In this document: one piece after another, positions 31,683 to 41,372 of the stretch
How positions within the stretch are numbered: the first letter of the stretch is position 1
Layout of the letters: each line of letters opens with the position of its first letter
DNA from: Bacillota bacterium
GTDB lineage: Bacteria > Bacillota > Clostridia > Oscillospirales > Ethanoligenentaceae
Assembly (NCBI GenBank): GCA_023391535.1
Contig: JAEWAU010000078.1
Span: forward strand, 1-64,000
Direction of reading: 5' to 3'
DNA length: 64,000 nt
Translations under genes and position numbers: made by a program
Notes under the pieces: model-generated
The model's input: only the letters and a program-made list of their open reading frames with translations
Databases searched by the model: none
What the model was told of the DNA's origin: nothing

Positions 31683-34600
31683 TTATTTTAGCGCGAACAG
31701 CCCGATCTGCCGGATCTGTATCTTTGCATCCGTGGCGGGGCTGATTGGCTCCGGCGTATCCGCACCGATGCTGATATACAGGTTGACCGCAGAGGTAGTC
31801 GAATCCTGCACCGCCGTGACGATATCCGGAGGCAGAGCAATATCGTACACAAGCCCGCCGGAATAAGTCGCGGCTGGATCGCCCGTATCTGCGTTGTAAA
31901 CCGATGTGGTAAACGTTTGCACCGGCCCCTCGTTTCCATTCATATCCACTTTCGTATAGTAAAAAGTCAGATACAGATTCTTGTTTTGCTGGAGAGAAGG
32001 GTCGGAAATTTCAAAATACGCCTTCGCGTCCGAGTTAATCGCGCTGTTCCCGAGCAGGGACATCCCCGAGCCGTTTCCCGAGCTACTCGAGGCATAATCC
32101 GAGTTCAAAAAGAGGTATTGCGCTTCCTGGCTGCCGGAAGCGTCGCTGGTGAAGCTGACGGTGGGGGTTTCCGTGCCGGCGCGGTAGGAGGCGATCATCG
32201 TGTTCACAAACAGTTTCGCTTCGTTCATGTAGGTCGTGCTTCCCCCCGTGTAGTAAGAAGCGGCGCTCGTGCTTGGGGTAAAGTGCCCCATGCCGGAATA
32301 GGTTACGTTTCCGCAGTTATAGATATAATAGGCGTTGGTCACATCGTTGGGCAGCGCGGCGTAATAGTCGTTGTAATTGGTATCGTTGTCCCCGTTGGAA
32401 AGGCAATACCATACGACGATATCGTTTGAGTTCATATCGAGCTGGTAGTACTGCTCGTGCGTCGGGGCAACCGTCATGCAGTTTGTGCCGGTGCCGTTCT
32501 CGAAAAAGGAGGTGTTGATGTCGTACGGATAAGTGGTGATCTGCCCCTTATTGATTTGCGAGACGCTCTGCGTCACGCGCCCGCTGGAATAGCCGCCGCT
32601 CGTCGCCCGGTTCTGCCCGCTCACCCCATAGCGCATCAGCGAATAGTTTGTAAAGCCCTGCGTTTCCGGCACGGTTTGGGAAGCGGCTGGGTCCGAACCC
32701 GGGGCAAAGGCAACGCTGTGTCCGGCCGCCGTGATTGCGCTGATCTGGCTTGCAGTCAGGTCCGTGGAAGCCGTTTGCGTTTCCAAAGCCGGACGGAAGC
32801 TCGAAGAAGTGATGCCGTAACGGTCCAATTTAACCGCGTCGCGCAAAATGGTGTTAAAATAATAGCCCCAATTCGCGGGGTCGCTGAAGTTTGGCTGATA
32901 GGTCGAAAAGTTCGAGCCGCTCCCGGAGGAAACGAAACTGTTGTTGCTGCCATAGACGTCCGGCACATTGGTGAGCGAGGTCGTATCGTGTGTGAACAGA
33001 ACGGATTTTCCCGTGCCGATGAAGCTGACGACGGCGTTGGCCGCGCTCTGGTTCAGCTCCTGGTACATATCGCCGAAGCCGATGATCAGCATATTGTATT
33101 CGCTTAAAGTATCCGCCTGGTTCTGCATGCCGTTGAATTGCGGCGCGGTGATCGTCGTCACGTCCACGTTAAAATCCGGCACCTCATAAAGAAGCTGGCC
33201 GAACAGCCCATAGAAATATTTCGTTGTGGTTACCCCGTTTACGGTGCGCGTGGCCTGATACGGGTGGGAAGAATCATAAGTGTTGCTCGATTCCAACTGC
33301 TGCTGGAGATTCAAAGTATCGCTCGAATACAGGTAGGAGTTGATTTGCAGGATGTTGATCGTATCGGGCTGGGACGGAGCGATTCGCGTATAATTGACCT
33401 CAGACGTATGAATATACTCGTTGTCGTTTTTAACGATCTCCATTTTCCACGGGATGATTCCGGCGTAATCCGTCGGCATCTGCCGCGAAACGGTATACAG
33501 GGTTCCCGCCTTCAGCTGGTATCGGTTGACCCCGTTCACGCTAACCGGAGAAACCAGCCGGCCGTTTACGTCGCGGACAATGATATCGGTAATCTGTTCG
33601 TCGGGCTTAAATAACCCGTCGGCATTCTGATCGATGTAAAGCCGGCAGTCGTATGTGGTCGTCTCCGGGGTCGCGTCGGTCGGATTTTGGATGGTAAATC
33701 CGTAGCGGAGGTAGTATTTCCCGTTTTCCGCCGTGATTCCGGACATGGTCGCCTGATTGTTGGCGTCCGTGGACATATTGTAGGCCGGAGGATAATTGTA
33801 GACAGGGCTGCTCGCCGTGCCGGTGTTCTGCCACACGATGCTGGGCTTGGAAAGGTTCAGATAGCGGTCAAGCGTTGCGGATTGGGCGCCTGCTTCGCTG
33901 ACGGACATGACGTTCTTGTAGCTCTTGATGGAATTCAGCGCCGCATACATGCAGGAGGCGCTGTCCACCCGGGAGGTGTTAATGGTAAGCGCGCCGCCCG
34001 GGCTGTAGAAAGCGGTGCTTCCCGCGCCGCCGCCTGCGAACGAATATATAGAAGTAGAACTAACCTGAACTGCATTGCTTGCGGCTACATCGTTCGTGGC
34101 CGGGCTTTTTCCGCCGCTGACGGAAACCCGACAGGTATAGGTGCCCACCGAACCGGCACCCAAGGTAAAGAGATACGTTTGAGTAGCACTGGAACCCGAC
34201 GCAGCAATCGTTTGGGGGGAACCCAGCTGGGTGATTCCGTTAAACCATGTAAAGGATATACTGCCGCTCGGAAAGGAACGTTGCGAATCCTGCGCGGTTG
34301 CCGTTAAAGTAACCTGCGTGCCGGCAGGTATAGTTACCGGATAGGCCGGTGAAGAAGTCAGTGTTGCACTGAAGGCCGAGCTCTTACTAGAATTGTATTT
34401 AAAGCTTCCGTTTGTGCCGCCGCCGATGTTCTGCAATGTATACTGTGCGCTCTGGCTAAGTGTGATGGGGCTGCTGGTCGCCGTCGTGCCGCTGATCGTT
34501 ATCTGGCAGGTATAGCTCCCCGTGGCCGCCGTGACGGCGGTGACGGAACAGGTCGAGCTTGTGGCTCCGGTGATAGCTGCGCCATCCTTGAACCACTGGT

Positions 34601-36890
34601 AGGCCCTGTCGGAAGGCAGAGTTCCGCTGACGGTGCCCACCGAAGCCGTAAGCACAACGCTGCTGTTTGCCGAGATGCCGCTGCTCTGGGATGCGGACAC
34701 CGAAACGTTAAAGCTGTAGGCCCCCGCCGTAAGATTATCGGCGATGACGACGGGATACCCGGATTTTGCGAAATCCAGCAGTTCGCCGGCTTTGAGCTGC
34801 GTCAGGTCGTTCCCGGAAAAGCGGAAACGGTTCGCCACCGAGGAGGACGTGGCATCGATATATTTATAACTGGTGCCGCCCGAAGACCATGTAGGATTGC
34901 TGCCGTTCGATATCTTATAATAGTCCCGGTCCAGAAGCCCGGCCAGAAGGATATTCGCTTTGTATACGTCGCCGATGTTGGTATAGATCAGCCCGTTCAT
35001 AGTACTGTCGTTATAAACGGTGGTTGCGCTGCTGCCGCTTCCGGTGGTGTTGAAGCCTGTCAAGTCCGAACCGACGTAGATCATATCGTAGGTTTCCACG
35101 AGATCGTCGAGTTTTCCGATGAACTCCGAAGCCGGCATCGCCACGATGGAGATATTGCTTGCACTGAGCCCGCTGCTGCTGCCGCCAAGCCAGCCCAGCA
35201 CGGTGCTGCTGGTAAGCGGCGCTCCTCTGCCGGGTTCCAGATCCAACACCGTGATTTTGCTCTTGTTGATCGTCTGTCGCTGGCCCGCAAAGTTGATTAC
35301 ATATCGCGTTGCGTTCGCCATCGTAACGACTTCGGGCAAAAGGTCGGTCGTAGTAGGATTATCCTTCTGCCGCAGAAAGTTTTCGTACTCGATCTCCGAA
35401 AGAACGCTGGAAAAGCCCGTGGTGTCGGTAAACGTCTGGTTGAAGTTCGGGGTGGCCAGCGCTCCGCTGTAAACGTAGAGGTTCTTGTTGACGAAAGTTC
35501 CGTTTGTGCCGTTTTTGAGCTGAGCGGCGAGCGCCGCCATATTGGTGCTGCCGGCGCCGGAAAGCGCGCCGTCGAGCAATACAGGCACGCCTTGCCCGTA
35601 CGCGGCTGCAATCGCGTCGTAAACACCCCCGGCTCCAGCCGCGTCGATATCGTTTCCGCTTTGATAGGCGGAAACGAGGTTCCCGCCGGAAGCCGTATCG
35701 AACCCTGCGGAAAGAACGATCAGATTCGCGCTCGATACTTCGGCCTTAGTCACTTCGCGCGGCGTAACAGATTGGACCGTGACGTTTTTTTTCGCCCCGG
35801 CTGTCGTCAGAGTGCCGTCGGAATTTCTCTGGTCGAACACGTATTTCAAAAACCAGCTGTTATTCTGAAAGCCGAGGGAACACCAGACTGTGTTATATTC
35901 CACCACAGCAGCAGCGGTCCCGCCCGGTGTGAAGGAATAATGGCCCTGGCCGGAACCGACGTACTGGTAGCCCGTCTGGATAAAATACCCCGGCTGCCCG
36001 TTCGCAGCGGCGGTGAAATTGCCGGAATTCGCCGCGTAAGGGTGCGAAGGCGTCCAGCTTGTGTACGGCTGGTTTGTCTGGCTTACGGTATAGTAGGTGA
36101 TTGTTTTGTCGTTATTGAGCGAAAGGCCGCTTCCCCAAGAGCCTACATACTGATACGGATACTGCGCCGGGTCTCCCCCGTTCCCGGCTGCCACGTTTCC
36201 CTTGCTATCCAGACTTCCGGTGGCCGGATTGGTATAAATGGCCGTTCCGGCTGCGGGAGTGGAGCCGTTTGCCAGAGCGGTGAAGGTTGGGTTATAGTAA
36301 TACGTTCCCGCCGTGCCTGCAGTGGCGTACTGAAAAAAATCGATATCCTGAACCTGGTTTGCGCCGGAGTCGCCCACCGCAAGCTGAACCACCTTGTCGT
36401 AATCCCCGCCGGCTGCCGCGGAAAAGGTTCCCGTAACCGTCGCCTGCTCCGTATTCTGCAGCGTCAATTTCGCCATGGAGGCAGCGTCCCCAACTCCAAG
36501 CTCCCATGGCTTCTTCTCGGTGTAGGCGGCTCCCGAAAGCGTCAGCGGAGCGGTCGCATCGCTTTTGAGCAGGCTCCGGCTCTGCAAATTTGCAAGCAGC
36601 GCCGCCGCGGCCGCCGCCCGGCCGGCTTGGCCCGTTTGGCTGCCGAGCAGAGCTTGCAGGTTCAGCGGCTCCTGGCCGGCCACATAATAGCCGATGCTCC
36701 CGCTGCCACCCTGCGGAACGATCTCGAGAATGTTAAAGCTGCTTGAATCGGAAACGATTTGCTCAATATGGGGCAAAGAGGTCAGGGCAAGGGCGCTCCC
36801 GGACGAAACGGTAAGGCAAACCGCCGCGCCCAGAAGCACGAGGCCGACACGGACCCACAGTCTTTTTCCCTTTTTACGATCTGTTTTCAT
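31683..36890 (-). CDS. Giant secreted DUF5057-type protein with Ig-like modules, last gene of the pilus operon
   Basis: The ATG at 36890 (GGAGG, 7 nt) gives 1735 aa. A basic N-terminus and hydrophobic stretch (VRVGLVLLGAAVCLTVSSGSALA) form a signal peptide. Next comes SFNILEIVPQGGSGSIGYYVAGQEP near residue 50, the opening I associate with DUF5057 proteins. Two Ig-like modules follow at about 730-815 (AYQWFKDGAAITGATSS, GSYTCQITISG) and 830-940 (FTWFNGITQ, GTYTCRVSVSGG). Several Rossmann-like hydrophobic strands precede and follow them. There is no LPxTG or transmembrane anchor at the C-terminus (IQIRQIGLFALK). It is 32 nt after a minor-pilin gene. It may be a pilus-associated adhesin comparable in role to PilY1; that is inference only. 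Confidence 0.75.
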   Translation of the reverse strand: MKTDRKKGKRLWVRVGLVLLGAAVCLTVSSGSALALTSLPHIEQIVSDSSSFNILEIVPQGGSGSIGYYVAGQEPLNLQALLGSQTGQAGRAAAAAALLANLQSRSLLKSDATAPLTLSGAAYTEKKPWELGVGDAASMAKLTLQNTEQATVTGTFSAAAGGDYDKVVQLAVGDSGANQVQDIDFFQYATAGTAGTYYYNPTFTALANGSTPAAGTAIYTNPATGSLDSKGNVAAGNGGDPAQYPYQYVGSWGSGLSLNNDKTITYYTVSQTNQPYTSWTPSHPYAANSGNFTAAANGQPGYFIQTGYQYVGSGQGHYSFTPGGTAAAVVEYNTVWCSLGFQNNSWFLKYVFDQRNSDGTLTTAGAKKNVTVQSVTPREVTKAEVSSANLIVLSAGFDTASGGNLVSAYQSGNDIDAAGAGGVYDAIAAAYGQGVPVLLDGALSGAGSTNMAALAAQLKNGTNGTFVNKNLYVYSGALATPNFNQTFTDTTGFSSVLSEIEYENFLRQKDNPTTTDLLPEVVTMANATRYVINFAGQRQTINKSKITVLDLEPGRGAPLTSSTVLGWLGGSSSGLSASNISIVAMPASEFIGKLDDLVETYDMIYVGSDLTGFNTTGSGSSATTVYNDSTMNGLIYTNIGDVYKANILLAGLLDRDYYKISNGSNPTWSSGGTSYKYIDATSSSVANRFRFSGNDLTQLKAGELLDFAKSGYPVVIADNLTAGAYSFNVSVSASQSSGISANSSVVLTASVGTVSGTLPSDRAYQWFKDGAAITGATSSTCSVTAVTAATGSYTCQITISGTTATSSPITLSQSAQYTLQNIGGGTNGSFKYNSSKSSAFSATLTSSPAYPVTIPAGTQVTLTATAQDSQRSFPSGSISFTWFNGITQLGSPQTIAASGSSATQTYLFTLGAGSVGTYTCRVSVSGGKSPATNDVAASNAVQVSSTSIYSFAGGGAGSTAFYSPGGALTINTSRVDSASCMYAALNSIKSYKNVMSVSEAGAQSATLDRYLNLSKPSIVWQNTGTASSPVYNYPPAYNMSTDANNQATMSGITAENGKYYLRYGFTIQNPTDATPETTTYDCRLYIDQNADGLFKPDEQITDIIVRDVNGRLVSPVSVNGVNRYQLKAGTLYTVSRQMPTDYAGIIPWKMEIVKNDNEYIHTSEVNYTRIAPSQPDTINILQINSYLYSSDTLNLQQQLESSNTYDSSHPYQATRTVNGVTTTKYFYGLFGQLLYEVPDFNVDVTTITAPQFNGMQNQADTLSEYNMLIIGFGDMYQELNQSAANAVVSFIGTGKSVLFTHDTTSLTNVPDVYGSNNSFVSSGSGSNFSTYQPNFSDPANWGYYFNTILRDAVKLDRYGITSSSFRPALETQTASTDLTASQISAITAAGHSVAFAPGSDPAASQTVPETQGFTNYSLMRYGVSGQNRATSGGYSSGRVTQSVSQINKGQITTYPYDINTSFFENGTGTNCMTVAPTHEQYYQLDMNSNDIVVWYCLSNGDNDTNYNDYYAALPNDVTNAYYIYNCGNVTYSGMGHFTPSTSAASYYTGGSTTYMNEAKLFVNTMIASYRAGTETPTVSFTSDASGSQEAQYLFLNSDYASSSSGNGSGMSLLGNSAINSDAKAYFEISDPSLQQNKNLYLTFYYTKVDMNGNEGPVQTFTTSVYNADTGDPAATYSGGLVYDIALPPDIVTAVQDSTTSAVNLYISIGADTPEPISPATDAKIQIRQIGLFALK

Positions 36891-36922
36891 GCTGCGCCCT
36901 CCTCTCCCAACCAGGAGCCGAA

Positions 36923-37486
36923 TCATTTGCAAACCTCCTGTATCAGGCCGGCCTCGGAAGCCGCCTGCACCGGCTTATTCCGCGAATCAACGGTTTTATC
37001 CGCCGCGAAGGAGCTGCTCTGCTGCGCAAGGCCAAGGCTGATTTTTGTGGAAATGACGTTCCCAACTGTTGGCTGGAATGCAACTCCAAAGCTTTTTACA
37101 TGCGCCGAAAGCGGCGCGCTTTCCGAAAGCACCGGAGCGGCGGGAGTTCCGTTTGTTACGGTAATCGTGTTATGCGTGTAGGTGAGCGCGCCGGAAGCAA
37201 AGGAAAATTCATATTCGTCATATTCGTCGCTTCCGCCGCTTCCCGGGTCGATAACATAGAGCGTATTGTTCTGGTAGCTCATGCCGCCGCTGCAGTTGAT
37301 AACGGCGTCTTCCATCTGGTTCAGGATTGTTTGGGATTCCACCTGTAAATCGACGTTGTTATACACGACGCGGTAGACGTTGGCGCCGGAAGAGAGAAAC
37401 GCAACCTCCGCGGCGATCAGAATTCCCAGAATCGCCACGGAAACCATGAGCTCCACAAGCGTAAACCCCTTATTCCGTCCGCTCAT
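36923..37486 (-). CDS. Minor prepilin (PilW/PulJ-like)
   Basis: A 187-aa type IV prepilin. The short leader MSGRNKG precedes the cleavage site and FTLVELMVSVAILGILIAAEVAFL, with Glu at +5, the standard N-methylation motif recognised by PilD. The rest is an alpha/beta body with no recognised subclass. The ATG at 37486 overlaps the stop of the previous gene (ATGA), and GAGGTG is the RBS. It is one of four pilin-like genes in a row, the usual minor-pilin set that primes pilus assembly. Confidence 0.85.
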   Translation of the reverse strand: MSGRNKGFTLVELMVSVAILGILIAAEVAFLSSGANVYRVVYNNVDLQVESQTILNQMEDAVINCSGGMSYQNNTLYVIDPGSGGSDEYDEYEFSFASGALTYTHNTITVTNGTPAAPVLSESAPLSAHVKSFGVAFQPTVGNVISTKISLGLAQQSSSFAADKTVDSRNKPVQAASEAGLIQEVCK

Positions 37487-38004
37487 GTGCTCACCTCGAT
37501 ACGATACAGCCCCGTTGCGAGATAAAAGGAAACGGTATAGATGCACCCGCCGCCGGAAACCTCGATGGACGTGCAGGGGGAAGCGGCGTCGTTAATGCCG
37601 TCCGGCTGAAGGGTCCGGAACGCGCCTGTATCCCGCGCAAACGAGAGATACAAAGCACGGCCGGACGAATCCAGAGGAGTTTCGACACCGCCCGCCGTGT
37701 AGCTTGCGCCGCAGCGCGTGCCGCCCACCGCATCGCTCGAAACCACCGCGTTGTTTTCAACGTAGTCCGCCCGAAGATTGCCGGAAGCGTCCTGATACAG
37801 CTTCAAATACACGTTGGCGGAGCGGCTCATCGCGCGGATGCGGCATTGGGAAAGCAGGCTGCCGATCTCGTTCGCGCACTCATGCGCCTGGGAGGAAGAA
37901 AGAGTGGACAGGGAGGCTTCCATTATGGCCGTGCAGATGGCGATAATCGCCACCACCACGAGAAGCTCCACAAGGGTAAATCCTTTGTTGCTGCTGCGCT
38001 TCAC
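37483..38004 (-). CDS. Minor prepilin (GspH/FimT-like)
   Basis: The GTG at 38004 (GGGGGAG, 7 nt) gives 173 aa. Leader VKRSSNKG, cleavage before FTLVELLVVVAIIAICTAIM with Glu +5. The body is about 140 residues and contains SSQAHECANEIGSLLSQCRIRAMSRS, typical of GspH/FimT helices. It probably belongs to the tip-initiating complex with its neighbours. It overlaps the next gene by 4 nt and starts 28 nt after the PilX-like stop. Confidence 0.83.
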   Translation of the reverse strand: MKRSSNKGFTLVELLVVVAIIAICTAIMEASLSTLSSSQAHECANEIGSLLSQCRIRAMSRSANVYLKLYQDASGNLRADYVENNAVVSSDAVGGTRCGASYTAGGVETPLDSSGRALYLSFARDTGAFRTLQPDGINDAASPCTSIEVSGGGCIYTVSFYLATGLYRIEVST

Positions 38005-38032
38005 GGCCGCTCTCCCCCTTTCACCGGAACGA

Positions 38033-40159
38033 TCAATGCCTGCTCCAGTTTGCATACCCCACAAGAGAATTGACATTCCAGGAAATTCCGCTGCTCCCCT
38101 GCGAAGAACCTCCCTGTGTGTCGGAAGCGATGTTCAGAAAACTCAGCAGCGTCTGACCGCCGCTGTTCACGGCCTGCAGCGCCGCCGAAACGTCGCTGCT
38201 GCTATTATCGTTCGCTTTCATGGTAACGGTTCCGCTCGAGAGAATCAGGCCGGTAAAATCCTTATTCACCGTCACGTCCCCGCTTCCCGTGGAACCCGGC
38301 GCGGTGATCAGGATTTTTACGCTGCCGAGCGGATTATCCTGAATGACGCAGTTCCCTTTTTGAATCACCGCCACCGTGTTGCCGGAGCTGTCTTTAAAAT
38401 CGGTCTCCCCGTCGGGGAGAGTTGCCACCGCCGTGGTATCGACGATGTATTCATAAGGATTTTCGGTTGAATCGGGCGAGGAGATGCTTTCGGAAAGGGT
38501 TTCGCACAGATTTTGGTATTTTGCGGCATACTGTTTGGAAACGGCGGTTAGTGTCGATTCGGATGCCGCATCCGCAAGCCCGAGGCCGATGCCCGTGGAG
38601 CCGGAATACGTGTTGCCGCCGCTCATCACGGACGCGGCCGCGCTGTAATTCGAAAGATAGTTCGACAGATACTGGCTGATCTGGGTGGAATGCGCGGAGA
38701 AATATCCTTTAAAAAACTGGTTGGCATGGTCGCGCGAATTGAACGTGAGGAAAAGGTAGGCAATCAGATCGGTGCCGGTGGAGTTTAGGTGCACGTAAAC
38801 GTCCTGCACGCCGTCTACATATTGGTAGTACGGTTCCTCCTGCGCAAGCGCCTGCACCTTGGGAAAAACGCCGCTGATATCGGGCTTTCCCGAGGCGGAA
38901 ACAAGGCAGGGGTTGGAGGGCATGCTCTCCGGCAGGCAATCCGCCGGAACAAGGTAGGCGAGCTGGTCGCTCCGGCCGGCGATGGATTGGCCCATCAGGT
39001 AGCTGCCGCTCTGGGAATCCGCGCCGAAGGCGTCGATAAAGCTGTTTCCCGCGAGCATCAGGGAAGTAAGGCCGCTCAGGTTGAGGCTTTCGTTTCGCCC
39101 GTTTACCAGAATCGAACTGCTGCCGGATGAGATGGCGTCGCTCCCGGAGGCGTCGTTGCTGTCGGAACCGGCGGTGGGATAATACCCGAACCCGCAGTAT
39201 TCGCCGCTGAGCACCGCGTTCGCTCCCGAGCCCGAAAGGGCCAAATCGTTGGCGACATAGGTTTTTCCGGCAAGGTTAAGGCCCGCGCTTCCCAATTTGA
39301 TATTTTTCGCCCAGAGGATGGAGCTGTCGGACGTGGTGAGCTGCCCGGAATTGTCGATATCCACGTCCCCGCCGGAAACCAGCGTGCCGCCCGAGTGGGT
39401 AAGGCTCGCTCCGTTCGCGGTAACCGAAACCGTCCCCGCATAGGCGTCGCCCTGCAGCGAAAGGTTTTGCGCGCCGCATGTCAGTCCGTTTTGAGCGATC
39501 AAAGCAAACTGGGCGAGATTGCTCTCCGAATAAGCCGACGGTGTATAGGCAAAAGGCGGGTTTTGAACGACGATATCGGTTGTGATTTTTGTGCTGTAGC
39601 CGTTCGAAGCGGTATAGGTAAGCGTAATGCCCTTGAGCGTTACGCCGTTTGCTCCGATAGAAGCGGCGCCCGTGCAGCTCAGAACGATAGTCCCGCCCGA
39701 AAAGGAGATTCCGTACGGAACGGAAACCATCTTCTGCGTGCCTGCCCGGCCCGTGAGGAACCCGAGAAGCACCGCCGGGGAATAGGTTAGAGAAAGTCCG
39801 TTCTGTTGGAAAAGCGCCCCGTTCGAATTCGTCCATCCCATGAGCGACGTTTGAAATCCGCTTTGGAACTTTTGCTGCATAAAATCATTGAAGCTTGCCG
39901 CGAGCGGGGTGCCGGTGCTCACAGAGGTTTCGTACTGTTGGTTCAGGCTCGAATACTGTTCCAATACGCCTGTGTAAGCCGTTCCCAGCGAGGCCGTTAC
40001 GGCCTGCCCCACGCCCGCGCGGATCTGGCTCATGGCGGCATCCGCCTGGTAGAAGTTCGCCTTGCTGTTTCGTTCCGCAATCTTGATCTGGTAGGCGGTA
40101 TAGGAAAGGAAGAGCACGGCGGTGCCCAGAACGGTGATGAAAAACATGGCGACCAGCAC
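38033..40159 (-). CDS. PilX-like minor-pilin/assembly protein, large; start unresolved
   Basis: The frame from GTG 40159 encodes 708 aa; in-frame codons run on upstream to a TGA at 40222. The extension reads KIGRLISKLRRDNGGSGIVSVLVAMFF, which with the hydrophobic FFITVLGTAVLFLSYTAYQI resembles PilX N-termini (a GGSG-type site and no Glu5). A strong RBS (GGAAAGGGAGGG) precedes an ATG at 40223, but that ATG is out of frame; the in-frame codon at RBS distance is ATC (40216). The body is large for PilX and rich in beta/Ser/Gly segments, with an autotransporter-like tandem of short strands near 230-330. It sits among the minor pilins of the operon. Confidence 0.7.
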   Translation of the reverse strand: MLVAMFFITVLGTAVLFLSYTAYQIKIAERNSKANFYQADAAMSQIRAGVGQAVTASLGTAYTGVLEQYSSLNQQYETSVSTGTPLAASFNDFMQQKFQSGFQTSLMGWTNSNGALFQQNGLSLTYSPAVLLGFLTGRAGTQKMVSVPYGISFSGGTIVLSCTGAASIGANGVTLKGITLTYTASNGYSTKITTDIVVQNPPFAYTPSAYSESNLAQFALIAQNGLTCGAQNLSLQGDAYAGTVSVTANGASLTHSGGTLVSGGDVDIDNSGQLTTSDSSILWAKNIKLGSAGLNLAGKTYVANDLALSGSGANAVLSGEYCGFGYYPTAGSDSNDASGSDAISSGSSSILVNGRNESLNLSGLTSLMLAGNSFIDAFGADSQSGSYLMGQSIAGRSDQLAYLVPADCLPESMPSNPCLVSASGKPDISGVFPKVQALAQEEPYYQYVDGVQDVYVHLNSTGTDLIAYLFLTFNSRDHANQFFKGYFSAHSTQISQYLSNYLSNYSAAASVMSGGNTYSGSTGIGLGLADAASESTLTAVSKQYAAKYQNLCETLSESISSPDSTENPYEYIVDTTAVATLPDGETDFKDSSGNTVAVIQKGNCVIQDNPLGSVKILITAPGSTGSGDVTVNKDFTGLILSSGTVTMKANDNSSSDVSAALQAVNSGGQTLLSFLNIASDTQGGSSQGSSGISWNVNSLVGYANWSRH

Positions 40160-40259
40160 CGAAACGATGCCGGAACCGCCGTTATCCCGGCGGAGCTTTG
40201 AAATCAGCCGTCCGATCTTTCATCCCTCCCTTTCCGATCGTCATACCGTTTTGAGGCGG

Positions 40260-41321
40260 CTAGTTGAGCTTGGAGCCGCTCAGCGTATAAACGACATTCC
40301 CGCTGCTGTCTTGCAGCGCGATCGTCATATCGTAAATGCGGTACCGCGGTTCAACGTCGTAAAGCGCGCTGAAAAAGTTGAGATTGTTTTCGTACCATAC
40401 GCCGGTCGTATCAAAAACCCGGTAAACAGCTCCCGAAACATTGCAGTACACGCTGGTGAATGGCTTGGCCCCGCCTCCGGTATCCCCTTTGAGCTGCACA
40501 AGCAGCGAATAGTTCGGGTCGTTATTTGAGGTGCTCTGCTTGACCAGAAAGACGGACATCGGTGTCGTGGGATTCGAATTCCGGGTGATATTGATGGTAT
40601 CGTCGTACGGCGTGCCGTTCGGGAACGGATTATAAAAGAAATAGAGCGAGGCGAGCTTGCCCGAACCGCCGAGCGTGTTCGTGCCGTCGTAAAAAACGTA
40701 TTTGTAGCTCACCGGAGAGAGCGCCGCGTTCTGCGTGTTGCCGTTCGCATCCGTATAGCTGATCGAGCAATTGTATGTATACGTGCAGCTGTATTCATAG
40801 CTGCCGCCGGCCTTTTCGTCGATGTCGATATCGATCGCGCGCGTGGCGCCGTACATCGTCGCGTTTGCGGATAGCGCGCTCGCCTCAAGCTGAAACTGCG
40901 CCTGCGCGGTCGTGTCCGGGTCAAGCCCGCCGCTTTCCTGGCTGAACACGGCGTCCATCGGCGTATAAACCGTGTTACCCTGCTGATCGTCGCCCGTCAG
41001 TGTAACCTGCGCGTTGTATTTTCCGTTCCCCACGCCGGTCATCTGAATTTGGTACTTACAAGGCAGATTGTAGGCATCGTTCGTAACCGTGACGGTTCCC
41101 AGGCTGCCGAGATTGCCCAAATCGGTGGCCTGCACCGCTTCCGCCACATTCTGCGCGGCGAGGGTCTCCTCGCCCGTCACCCGGCTTTTGGAGGCGGTTT
41201 TGGTGCCGGTGACAAACATGCCGAGCAGGGGCAGCACAATAATCCCGAGGATGGCGACGGAAACCAGCAGCTCCACGAGCGAAAAGCCCTCGCTGTTTCT
41301 CAACGGATTATGCTGTTTCAC
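40260..41321 (-). CDS. Minor prepilin (PilV-like)
   Basis: The GTG at 41321 lies 6 nt after GAGGTG and gives 353 aa. Leader VKQHNPLRNSEG, then FSLVELLVSVAILGIIVLPLLGMF with Glu +5. The body is long for a pilin (about 340 residues) and beta-rich, so it may carry an extra surface domain. It follows pilO by 51 nt and precedes the PilX-like gene. Confidence 0.83.
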   Translation of the reverse strand: MKQHNPLRNSEGFSLVELLVSVAILGIIVLPLLGMFVTGTKTASKSRVTGEETLAAQNVAEAVQATDLGNLGSLGTVTVTNDAYNLPCKYQIQMTGVGNGKYNAQVTLTGDDQQGNTVYTPMDAVFSQESGGLDPDTTAQAQFQLEASALSANATMYGATRAIDIDIDEKAGGSYEYSCTYTYNCSISYTDANGNTQNAALSPVSYKYVFYDGTNTLGGSGKLASLYFFYNPFPNGTPYDDTINITRNSNPTTPMSVFLVKQSTSNNDPNYSLLVQLKGDTGGGAKPFTSVYCNVSGAVYRVFDTTGVWYENNLNFFSALYDVEPRYRIYDMTIALQDSSGNVVYTLSGSKLN

Positions 41322-41372
41322 AAAGCTCACCTCGTTTGGAAAACCGGCTCGGGCGTTTTTTACCCCGCACGG

